A stretch of 64,000 nt of DNA from Xiphias gladius. Its lineage: Eukaryota; Chordata; Actinopteri; Istiophoriformes; Xiphiidae. The position numbers were made by a program, and so were the translations under genes. The stretch is from NCBI RefSeq assembly GCF_016859285.1, contig NC_053407.1, positions 19,526,699 through 19,590,698 on the forward strand, written 5' to 3'. Below the pieces are notes generated by a model. That model did not search any database. It saw only the letters and a list, made by a program, of their open reading frames with translations, and was not told the DNA's origin. How positions within the stretch are numbered: the stretch's first letter is position 1; each line of letters starts with the position of its first letter. This document shows, in pieces, positions 34,301 through 43,619 of the stretch.

Positions 34301-36177
34301 ATCCACAGTAAGTGGGAGGCTCATGTTACTTGACCATAGATGCACAGTGGAAGACCGTTTCAGACTTGTGACTGACTCCTGTTTTTGAATTTATTTGTCC
34401 TTCCTTCCTGATGCACACTTCCACACAGGGTCTGTCTATAGCCAGGGAGGGACTGTTAGATTTGTGAGACTCAACAGGTCTCTCACCTCTTCTTCCTCGT
34501 CTCCCCTCCGGCCCCGGCACACCCTGTGGCCCTGGTGAACCGGCTCTACCATGCACACCTAATAGACAAGAGTACTTAGTTATGCAGTAACAAATTCAGC
34601 TTAGTTTGAGTGATTGACGCAGTTGACTAAAATGTCTGTTTTTACCTGGAGGTCCAGGTGGACCTGAAAAAAAAAAAATATATATACACATCACACAAAC
34701 TGAATAAAGGAGGCACCAGTAACCATAAAAAAAAAAAAAAAAACACAGTGTTGCAGTGGAGAATATTTATTTATGTGCACCTGTTAAACAAACTCCTCTG
34801 AAGTTGCTACACAGGTCCATGAAGGATTTGACCTGAAATTTAGAAAAAAAGAGAAAGACACAGTAAAGTAAGCGTTGACCGTAAGTTAACTTCAACAGAC
34901 TTGGGAAAGCCGTCCTGTACAACTCAGAGGAAGCTTTCCAAAGTTACAGAGTCCACTCTTTTAGTTGCTTGGAAACAAATATCAGTTTTTACTGTGTCAC
35001 ATCCTAACACCTGCAACAGTCTTTTTTTAAAGCTGAAACAATTAGTCGATTGACAGAATATTAACTGGAAACTATTTTGATAATCAATTAATCTTTCAAA
35101 TAATTCTCCAAACAAAAAGGCCATAAATTCACTTCTTTCAGATGTGAATGTTTGCTGCTTTTCTTCGTCTTCTTCAATAGAAAATCGATTCATTTTAGGG
35201 TTTGGACTGTTGATCGGACAAAACAAGCAATTTGAAAATGTCAGCTTGTGCTCTGGGAACTTGCATGTTTCCCCTATTTTCTGTCATTTATTAGCTTAAA
35301 CGATTAAACAGTTCCTGCATAAGTGATCAAAAGATGAACTGATAATGAAAATAATAGGTTGAAGTTACCTATTACTATTGGTAATTATTAATAATTAAAA
35401 AGCGAAGTTACTGTGTGTAAAATAAATAAATACTTCCGTATCAGTGATACAAGGGTTGTCAAAATATACAGTAGCGCCCTCTGAAGAAATGCCAGCTCCT
35501 AGAGGATGTGAGTGCAGTCCAGGGAGAAGTAGGCAGCCGTCATGCCACACTGCTCAAAGTATTTATCCAGGAAGCATTCAATGGAAAAACTGACCCCTTC
35601 TTAATCACTGCAACAGACTCCTGGATTCTTTGCATTACACGGATGTGGTTCTTAACCCAAAAGGGAAAAGAGGAGAAATGTCTCTATTAAAGATGCCGGA
35701 AAAAAAAACTTGTCGATTCCTTGCCTGTTCTCTCTCATAGTAACAGTAATCAGTAGCTCAGAAATCTATTTTTTCATATTTTACATTGCAGTGAATGAAC
35801 TGTAACCCTCACAGTCTCGCAAAAAGAGCCCATATTCAAGTATTTTGGTGTCTTACAGGGACCATGGAGTATGTCATGAGCATCAGCATATCCTTCTTGT
35901 CTTGACTTTGGGTCGGTTCGTCCTCCCGGTTCCTTCTGCTGCGGCGGAGCGCCTTCATCTCTGCAGCCTCTCCAGGGTCCGCGGACAGGGTTCCTGCCTG
36001 CAGCTTGCAGCTCTGCGACAGCTCCTGCATCTGGGCGTCCAACCTGACCAGCTCCTCCGTCAGCTCTTTCTGCCGAACCAACAGAAACACAAAACCTGCA
36101 GAGCTCAGCAGCAGTAGCGCACACATCCCCACCAGCGGCACTTTCCACATGTTGAAAACTCCACTTCTCTCCTTCAT
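27282..36177 (-). CDS. gldn: Gliomedin (collagen-like, olfactomedin-domain type II membrane protein)
   Basis: Gliomedin is a Schwann-cell ligand for neurofascin/NrCAM that clusters sodium channels at nodes of Ranvier. Exons (minus order): 35857-36177, 34781-34832, 34646-34663, 34487-34558, [33911-33972 doubtful], 33277-33405, 32203-32286, 31952-32041, 31751-31843, 31543-31623, [31450-31467 doubtful], 31162-31239, 30116-30190, 29815-29889, 29413-29466, 29197-29286, 28767-28847, 28385-28453, 28151-28276, 27900-28059, 27282-27744. Without the doubtful ones this is about 736 aa, against 551 in human. Domains: a cytosolic N-terminus, a membrane anchor at about residues 12-34, a furin-type RSRR at 79-82, and the family motif MTYSMVP-VKSFMDLC. 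Short Gly-X-Y collagen exons follow, then a long linker of duplicated exons, then a C-terminal olfactomedin domain. The olfactomedin domain keeps the Cys pair in INCSEKA and ALIVCGVLYF. The start could also be an upstream in-frame ATG at 36255. Confidence 0.9.
28331..28363. repeat. (GATA)n microsatellite in a gldn intron
   Basis: Tandem TAGA/GATA units of about 33 bases, between the last linker exon and the first olfactomedin exon. Confidence 0.9.
28385..32286 (-). repeat. Array of duplicated linker exons inside gldn
   Basis: All exons here have phase 1 at both ends (lengths 54-93, multiples of 3) and fall into recurring types. Type B (LLDTKTEPG end): 31952-32041 and 29197-29286. Type C (LNDTNTGNVTEAP-like): 31751-31843 and 31162-31239, with decayed forms near 30290-30379, 30028-30105 and 29005-29099. 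Type D (LS..NGSG/NGSR...KSG): 31543-31623, 30116-30190, 29815-29889 and 28767-28847. A type ending NERWTKTG: 29413-29466 and 28385-28453. Flanking intron sequence is shared too, such as the T-tracts after type C acceptors. N-glycosylation sequons recur in most modules. Confidence 0.8.
30658..31110. repeat. Dispersed 'AAGTAC' repeat (copy 2) within gldn
   Basis: Begins CAGTGGTGGAAAGCGACTTA and contains TACTGTATTTAAGTATAG and GAAGTACTTGTATTTTACTT, with a later stretch reading AAAGTACATTTTGCTGATAA. It is a known type of fish repeat that seems to have inserted between two linker exons. The inverted relative is at 12215-12510. Confidence 0.6.
35030..35330. repeat. Dispersed 'GATTAATC' repeat (copy 3)
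   Basis: In gldn intron 1. It contains AATTAGTCGATTGACAGAAT, GATAATCAATTAATC, and a later run of AACGATTAAAC. A degraded member of the same family as 2532-2812. Confidence 0.5.
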
Positions 36178-36565
36178 ATTTGTGCCCTGTTTCCTGATCT
36201 GGGCTCTGAAATTCACAAACACATACAGCACATACTGTATCTGAACACCTGCCAACAGATGAGACGTCAGGGGGAACTACACTCGAGCTGTTGGAGAGGG
36301 ATAAACATGTCAAAAATCTGTCTGTAACTACTCGGGGAACCACATGATGTGTTGCGCAACAAAAAGCATCTGGGAAACCGTTACAGTAAAATCGGTAGGC
36401 TTGCTTGATTTAGAAGCAGCTAATGTACATATTTCCAGAATCTTTCTAGTACTCTTCCTCTCAATATTGTCACCAAACCATCCTACACAAAAAGACATGG
36501 AAGTGGAACAAATAAGTTGTGAACAAAGGAGGCATTCTACAAAAGCGCTTTCGGTCAAAGACTGT

Positions 36566-36569
<4 letters not shown>

Positions 36570-36624
<55 letters not shown>

Positions 36625-36655
36625 CGTATTTGTGTGTGTGTGTATGTGTGTGTCA
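36570..36655. repeat. (TG)n microsatellite upstream of gldn
   Basis: About 85 bases of TG repeat with CG and TA interruptions, between the gldn start and cyp19a1b. The Cys-Val open frames across it are artefacts. Confidence 0.95.
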
Positions 36656-37159
36656 AGATATCCTTTTTATGAAAGGGGTTTTGATGCTGTTTTTTATTAT
36701 CTAAACATGCATTACCAAATAAAGAATCAAAGTTGCATATTTTTTTCTCAACTTGTATTGTTGTACAAGTAACCTCAAAAATTCCTCCGTTTCAAAATAA
36801 AAGCCCCAATTGTTCCAGTTTTGTCGCTACTGCAATGAGGAAAGCAACTTTGTCAGCCAATTTGGAATAAAAGCCCCCACCTAAACCCCTAAATGTGAGG
36901 CCAATATCTTGATCAACAGCATACCAGCTTTTCAAAAGGCCACTGAGCTTGAAGGGCAGCTCATTATAAGCACACGCCCACCGCTTGAACACTGTTTTCC
37001 ATTCCACGTTTGCATCTCTGATTTATTACGATGAAGTCAGTAAGTGGTGAGTGAACTGTTCACAGAAATTTGACATGAAATTCTTAAGACTAAGCTCATA
37101 AAATGATAAAAAATAAAATGTTCTCATGCCACTGGGTAAACCCCTGCTCCCTTTGTCAC

Positions 37160-37174
37160 AGGTCAGTCTGACCT
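37160..37174. promoter_or_regulatory. Perfect palindromic oestrogen response element
   Basis: AGGTCAGTCTGACCT is an exact match to the consensus ERE (AGGTCA, 3-base spacer, TGACCT). It lies about 320 bp upstream of a TATA box feeding cyp19a1b. Brain-type aromatase genes of teleosts are known to be strongly oestrogen-induced through such a site in radial glia. The motif is seen directly; binding is inferred. Confidence 0.85.
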
Positions 37175-37490
37175 AGCTAATTAATTTCACCCTGAAAAGC
37201 CTCCTTGGCTGATGAATTGGACAGTGGGGGTTTTTTTTTTTTTCTTTTCCTTTTGAACAGAACCAAATGTGATGTAAGCCCATTTTAAAAAAAAAATAAA
37301 ATAATGCAGAGTACAACCAATGAAAGAGTTCAGAATTTCCTACGAATGAAAAACTTCTTGAAGCTGCTTTGTGGTTTGGACGTGCACTGTTATCTGGCCT
37401 GTTCAGTGTGCTGCCATGCAATGGTCCTTGTTACCCCCAAAGTGGCAGCGTCTCTAAGCAACCAGGAAAGTGAAGGCTAAACTGAGGATT

Positions 37491-37612
37491 TATAAACACC
37501 GGTATCACTGTGATTTGTTCGGTAGGAGAATTCTGATCATCTCTAAAGCCAGTGGACAAAAGTTTCTCATCAAACTGCTCTGTAACCTGTCAGGGGAAGC
37601 ACAGGACAAGAA
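37491..37612 (+). promoter_or_regulatory. cyp19a1b: TATA box and probable untranslated first exon of cyp19a1b
   Basis: TATAAA at 37491-37496 predicts transcription from about 37520. The following ~90 bases end at 37612 in a strong donor (AAGAA then GTAAGT). An untranslated exon 1 with a TATA box and an ERE about 0.3 kb upstream is the known arrangement of teleost cyp19a1b. The acceptor for the coding exon is probably TTATCTGCAG at about 38515, giving a ~0.9 kb 5'UTR intron. Confidence 0.6.
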
Positions 37613-38585
37613 GTAAGTTGCTTTAATGATCTGATTATTTGTTAGTGAGGAATTTAAAAAGAAAAAAAAAAACAGTTTAGAGAGTAAACCAAATTACTGT
37701 CGCAGATACCGCTTCAATATTTTAAAGATGCAAAAGTGTTACCCAATCCTTGCGTTTTACTCAGTTCAAAAATTGGACGAAGTGGACAGCTCATGTGGAA
37801 TTAAATCAGAAAACACAAACATACTCGGGAATTCAGTGTTGGACTCAGTGCTGTTTTTGCAAAATCATAGCAAATTTTAAGCAGCTGGGAGGTGGGCCTA
37901 AACGTGAAGCAAAGTGCACTACTTTCATTTTCAACAAGGCAAGGAGGGAATAATGACACGCTGATCATTTCTCCTTGAAACCGCAGGAACTGGCCTTCAC
38001 TGCCACCTCTCAAGGGAATCCCTGATCTCGTCACTGGGGCCCTTTTAATCCAGTTTGACCTCCCGTTTAGGTTTTGAAAGATGCTGCACCGTAATGGTGC
38101 CAAAGGTAAAAGGGGGGGAAATAGTGCAACACGCTGTAATTAATATGTCAGGAGAATACACTTATAATGTATAACCGTTATAAACTTGCTATCACATTAA
38201 AAATGACTGAAAAGCCTCAAATACTATGTTAAATATTAAAGTGTTATACATGATGTTAGATCATTGTGAACCATCATTACGATGATTTTAGATTTAGAAT
38301 CTGATGAATGTGCCCTGATACAACCCGCTGCGTCGCCAACGAATGGATCCGCCATAAAGCGCACGCGGGCGTATTTTTGTGGTTTTAGTGCATGCCGGGG
38401 CTTCGTGGCATATGAGCACTGACGGACAGGAGCTTTACAGGGGATGGAAAAGGAGGGCTGTCCGCAGATTAAGGTTGTTGTCTTGTGAGCCCCGGGCGAA
38501 CTCTTTTATCTGCAGGCGGGACAGGAGAGACGGGGGGGGGGGACCCCGGTTCGGGCGTGTGCACGCGGCCGGACTCACGAGGGCA

Positions 38586-41300
38586 ATGCTGCCGCCAGAG
38601 ACGCTCGCCATCGGCACGGTGGTGGTTGATGCAGTGTCCGAAGCCACTACCCTGCAAATTCTTCCTCCTCCTCTTCTTCTTCTTCTTCTCCTTCTTCTGC
38701 TGGTGCTGCTCATCACCGCCTGGAGCCGATCAAACCGGTCGCACATACCAGGTAAGAGACTACAGGTACTGTTCTAAACTTGTCTTACGAGATATTTTGT
38801 ACTTTAAATACTACTGTAAAAAAAAAAAAAAAAAAGATGTCTTGTAAAGGAGTTTTATTTTCCAATGAGAGATGGCAGGACACGTCAATAAAATTCATGC
38901 AAATTTAGTAACAGTGAATTCTCTATAATTCCTGACAGAGAAAGGAAATCTAGAGCCAAACTGAACGTTTGTGCGTCACATTATTAATGAAACAGCATGA
39001 TTGTTTATTGACTGACATGCATACAAGAAGTCCTCCCGCCCCTTACCAAATGTACATCAGAGCACCGAAGATTGATTCAAACATCTTTTTCCAAGTCCCA
39101 TCAGCAGACGTGAACTATCATGTTGTAATTCATCACCTGTGCCTTTCTGCCAGGTCCTCCTTTCTTGGCCGGACTCGGTCCTATTCTCACCTACACCAGG
39201 TTCATCTGGACTGGGATCGGAACAGCGAGCAACTACTACAACAACAAATACGGCAGCATTGTGCGGGTGTGGATTAACGGCGAGGAGACCCTCATTTTGA
39301 GCAGGCGAGTCGTTGTGAGATAAAACCGTTTGCACTCACAGTTTATGCCATGACTCTGCAATGAGATTGAGTCAAAGCCTGGCTTTACTTACAGGTCTTC
39401 AGTAGTGTATCATGTTTTGAGAAGCGCCCACTACACGGCTAGATTTGGGAGCAAAAAAGGGCTGCAGTGTATTGGGATGGAGGGGAGGGGTATCATTTTC
39501 AACAATGATGTCACACTCTGGAAAAAAGTGAGGACATACTTTTCTAAAGGTGAGCCTCGACCGTAGACGGAGAGTATTGCAGTGCTTTATGTCATCTCTC
39601 TTTCTAAGCTTTTCGTATACCTCACAAGTTAACAAAAATAAATCAAACTCCTGCAGAGTCAAATCTGATGATGGAGGAGACACGGGTTCGTGGAGGTGGA
39701 ATTACTGTACTGTTATGGTGTTGTTTTACAGCCCTGACAGGCCCTGGCCTCCGGAGGACAGTGGCGATCTGTGAGAGCTCCACTGCCAAACACCTGGACA
39801 GCCTGGAGGAGATGACCGACTCCTCCGGACATCTGGATGCTCTCAATCTGCTGAGAGCCATAGTGGTGGACATTTCCAACAGGCTTTTTCTCAGGGTGCC
39901 TCTCAATGGTCAGCTGCATGTTCACTGTCTGTTAATTCTACACTCAAACTGTATGGGTTTCCTGCCAGTAAATAATAATATTTCCAGTTCTCACACTCAA
40001 ACCCGCAGCTCCTGACTACTTTTCTTTTTCATAACAACTCAGAGAAGGACTTGCTGAAGAAAATCCACAACTACTTTGAGACCTGGCAAACAGTTCTGAT
40101 AAAGCCTGATATATTCTTCAGGATTGGATGGCTGTACAACAAGCATAAGAGAGCAGCGTAAGAACCTCACACACACCAGTACATTAACATCTGCTTTCTG
40201 AACTCTTCAGCTTAATCTTTGTGTTGATTTTTGAGCCAACAGCCAAGAGCTGCAGGATGCGATGGAGAGCCTTCTTGAAATTAAAAGACAAATTATTAAT
40301 GAATCTGAGAAGTTGGATGATGATGTTGACTTTGCAACGGAGCTCATCTTTGCACAGGTCAGTTCGCTCTCTCTTGATGAATCTACAATATCTGTGTCAC
40401 GGAGTTACCGTTCTGATAATGGTGTGCGTTTGCTGCCTTCTGATTACCTTCGTTTTTCTGTTTAATAGAACCACGGAGAGCTTTCAGCCGATAACGTCCG
40501 ACAGTGCGTGCTAGAGATGGTGATTGCAGCCCCTGACACGCTTTCCATCAGCCTCTTCTTCATGCTAATGCTGCTGAAACAAAACCCAGACGTAGAGCTG
40601 AGGATTGTGGAGGAGATGGACAGTGTCTTGAGTAAGTTCTGTATTAATCGCAGCTTCACTCCACAACAGCTAAATATTAAACTATTCCAACAATCTACGA
40701 GTGCTGCACTTTCACCTCCAGGTGAAAACGGTGCTGACAACATTCATTATCAAAGCTTGAACGTGCTGGAGAATTTCATCAATGAGTCTTTGAGGTTTCA
40801 TCCTGTGGTTGATTTCACAATGCGGAAAGCTCTGGAAGATGACAGCATCGAAGGCACTAAAATCAGGAAAGGAACCAACATCATTCTCAACATTGGCCTT
40901 ATGCATAAGACTGAGTACTTCCCCAAACCAAAGGAGTTCAGCCTGATGAACTTCGAAAAAACAGTGAGTCAGCCGAATGTCACGAAACAATACGTGGCTC
41001 AAGAAACAAACAAACACTAGTTCAGTCTTTACCTCCTCTGTTCGGCAGGTGCCCAGTCGTTTCTTCCAGCCCTTCGGCTGCGGGCCTCGTTCCTGCGTGG
41101 GCAAACACATCGCCATGGTGATGATGAAGGCCATCCTGGTCACTCTGCTGTCTCGTTACACAGTGTGTCCTCGTCAGGGCTGCACCCTCGACAGCTTGAG
41201 GCAGACCAACAACCTGTCGCAGCAGCCTGTGGGGGACCAGCACAGCCTGACCATGCGCTTCATCCCTCGAGCCACACAACCTCGCCACCGTCAGCTCTGA
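38586..41300 (+). CDS. cyp19a1b: Aromatase, brain type (cytochrome P450 19A1b)
   Basis: Aromatase converts androgens (testosterone, androstenedione) to oestrogens in the endoplasmic reticulum membrane with electrons from POR. Exons: 38586-38751, 39154-39304, 39395-39549, 39732-39908, 40043-40157, 40243-40357, 40469-40631, 40722-40963, 41049-41300; 511 aa. An N-terminal poly-Leu membrane anchor precedes SHIPGPP. The I-helix has AAPDT (313-317), the K-helix ExxR is E369-R372, and the haem loop [10 protein letters not shown] uses Cys444 as axial ligand. The segments [20 protein letters not shown] and [13 protein letters not shown] match the brain paralogue rather than the gonadal one, and the upstream ERE agrees. 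The intron after exon 2 appears to be GC-AG. The frame is also open upstream to an ATG at 38379, but the short start fits the family's length. AATAAA at 41637-41642. Confidence 0.95.
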
Positions 41301-43619
41301 AACACAGTGACGCTGTTACATTTTGGATGAAAACTATAGTTTTGTTTCTGCTGAAGTCTGTAGCTGCTAAAATGAAGGAGTCCGGCCTGCTGAGCTTTTA
41401 ATACTCTCTTACACTCCGGTCCTCCAGCTTATCACAATCCTATATATTTTTTCTATATAGATAGAAAACAGTAAATTTGTGTGTCACAGCAGCTGTTTTG
41501 CCTACTCTGACTTAACTGAGCTTGAAGAGATAGTTTGAGGTTTCTGCCCCCCGCACAGCAATGCAGGAATGACACCATATGAAAAACCAGAGTCAACATG
41601 ATTCCAGTTTTTGTTTTGCTGTCTTGGGGTCGAAAAAATAAATACCATGAAAGAAACACCAGAAATAATTAATATGGTGAAGTAACAGTATGGTCTAGTG
41701 AGTAGCGTTGGTACACATCATGTTACAATTTCAGCATATACTCAAACATATAAATTATTAGGAAACATTAACAACATTAACATTAAGATGATTCACTGTA
41801 TACTGATGAGCTGAGTCCAGTTATAACCAATTTTCGTTTATTATCCGTTATTCACTGTATTTGTCATGTCAACTCTGTACAATTGAAGTAGATGTGTTTA
41901 AGAAACAAACATTTTTCTTCTTAGACAATGAAAAATGCATATGGAGAGATGGGCTTTGTTAATGGGACACAAATTCAGTAGAGGTACAACATTATTAATA
42001 CTTTTTACATTTGAAAATGTTTTTTACATTTCGTACTTGAATACTTGAAATAATTGTTCCCATGTTACAAATATCAAATATAGACCAGTATGAGAGGAAA
42101 GCGCATCAGAAAATATTAATACTTTCATAATATCCCTCTTTGCTTCAAGCTAATTTACATGTCGAATTTATTCAGAATTTAGGAGAATGCACTGACAGGC
42201 ACTCTAAGAAACAGTGATTTTTCTCTGTACCACAGGCACAAATCAAACACGCCAGTTTGGCGTTAGGACATAAGGCGTTGGGTTAAAGTAGAGTTTCAGT
42301 CGTTAGATCTGCACGCAAGCAAAAAAAAAGAAAAAAAAAAAAGAAAAAAGGTAAACTTTCCCTGGCACAGCGCAATCAAAACAGTACATGAAGCACAATG
42401 ATTTTTTTCTTTGATTGAAATTAATAAAATATTTTCTGTAAGAATATAAATCCAATAAATATGTTTTCAATACTGCATTGATACAAAAATATAATAATCA
42501 AAAACCACTAAAGTTCTACTCTCACTGAAACAGACACACCACAAACATGCGTGCAGAGACAAACATACCACACAGAAGGCAGCTTCTGCAAAACGTCAGC
42601 ATAATGATAAATGGACAATATGGACATCGCAGAGTGAGAGCCTCACTGCTATATTTAAGACAAGATTAATGTCAGCATAATGTCATTTTTTTAGACAAAC
42701 ATGGATGTAAACCTCTTTTTGCTCCTTGAAAAAAAAACAAAAAAAACCAACTGTAAATATCAGTTTTCTTAACTGACAGGAAGAGTATTTTAAATTCTCC
42801 TGCAATAGTTTCTCCAAGTCCATACCACAAATTCTGAACAATTCATTTTGTACTCGTAAAAGAGATCAATATCTTCCCAGTGTTTCTCCCAAAACACTTA
42901 ATAAATAACATCAGTTAATCCAATTCAAGGATTGGTGTTATTCCTTCCATTTGAATTAGTATTACTTCAATCAGTATCGATGAACATGAAAAGAACCAAA
43001 AAGCTCAGTTAATAACAGCAGTGAATTGTTTTAAGATACAAAATGAAAAATTAAGCCCAATCTTTATGTCTTTGTCTTATTTAAATTCTAACGGGCTTCA
43101 CTGTCATGATATCTCTCTTACTATATACCCGAGGCACAGAAACAACGTCATGATTTTTCCCTTATACCGAGAATATCGTACTTAGTATTCATTTCACTCA
43201 CAAACAAACAATGTTTTAACCATTAAAGTTTTCAAGTCATTTTGGAGCCCTGTTGTCATTTTAAGACATTAGTGCTTTGCTGAAACACCAAACACCCACA
43301 TAGGGTTTAACAAACAGTCTTTTGGCCCTGAGGTTATTACCATCCATGACTTTAAAACAGTTGTGGTCCTATGAAATATTCTACCAATTTAACTGTTAAA
43401 AATCAATGATCCATGGACAATTAAAACCAAATCCTACTAAGTAACCCATAGTGGGAGAGATAAACAAATGGTTAATGCTGTAATATAAAGATGGGAATGT
43501 ACAACATCAGATGTCTCTTTCTGTTCTCCATTACATCTCTGTGTACCTTCCTCTTCAGTGGTTGTGGGTCTGGTGGTCTGGCTGCTCAGTGGTGTCAGTG
43601 GAGGTTTTGCAGTCGGGGC
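41301..43619. other. Intergenic cyp19a1b-ap4e1 (convergent 3' ends)
   Basis: 3'UTR of cyp19a1b to about 41660, then AT-rich DNA with purine runs (near 42321-42350 and 42730), and the ap4e1 3'UTR at the right. TNFAIP8L3, which lies between CYP19A1 and AP4E1 in human, was not seen. No exon was recognised. Confidence 0.6.

Larger units (their letters stand above)
36178..38585. other. Shared intergenic region between gldn and cyp19a1b (head-to-head)
   Basis: Holds the gldn promoter side, the TG repeat, a dispersed-looking stretch at about 36784-37015, then the ERE, a CCAAT at about 37315, the TATA box and the 5'UTR of cyp19a1b. GC content rises sharply from 38340. No other coding exon was recognised. 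Confidence 0.6.

Noticed and set aside
38435-38746. Minus-strand Arg-rich open frame opposite the aromatase start
   Set aside because: Arginine runs come from reading the CTT/CTC leucine repeat on the other strand; no splice or protein support.
38586-41300. Gonadal aromatase (cyp19a1a) as the identity
   Set aside because: Diagnostic segments ([20 protein letters not shown]) and the palindromic ERE with an untranslated TATA-driven exon fit the brain paralogue better. Gldn adjacency alone does not discriminate.
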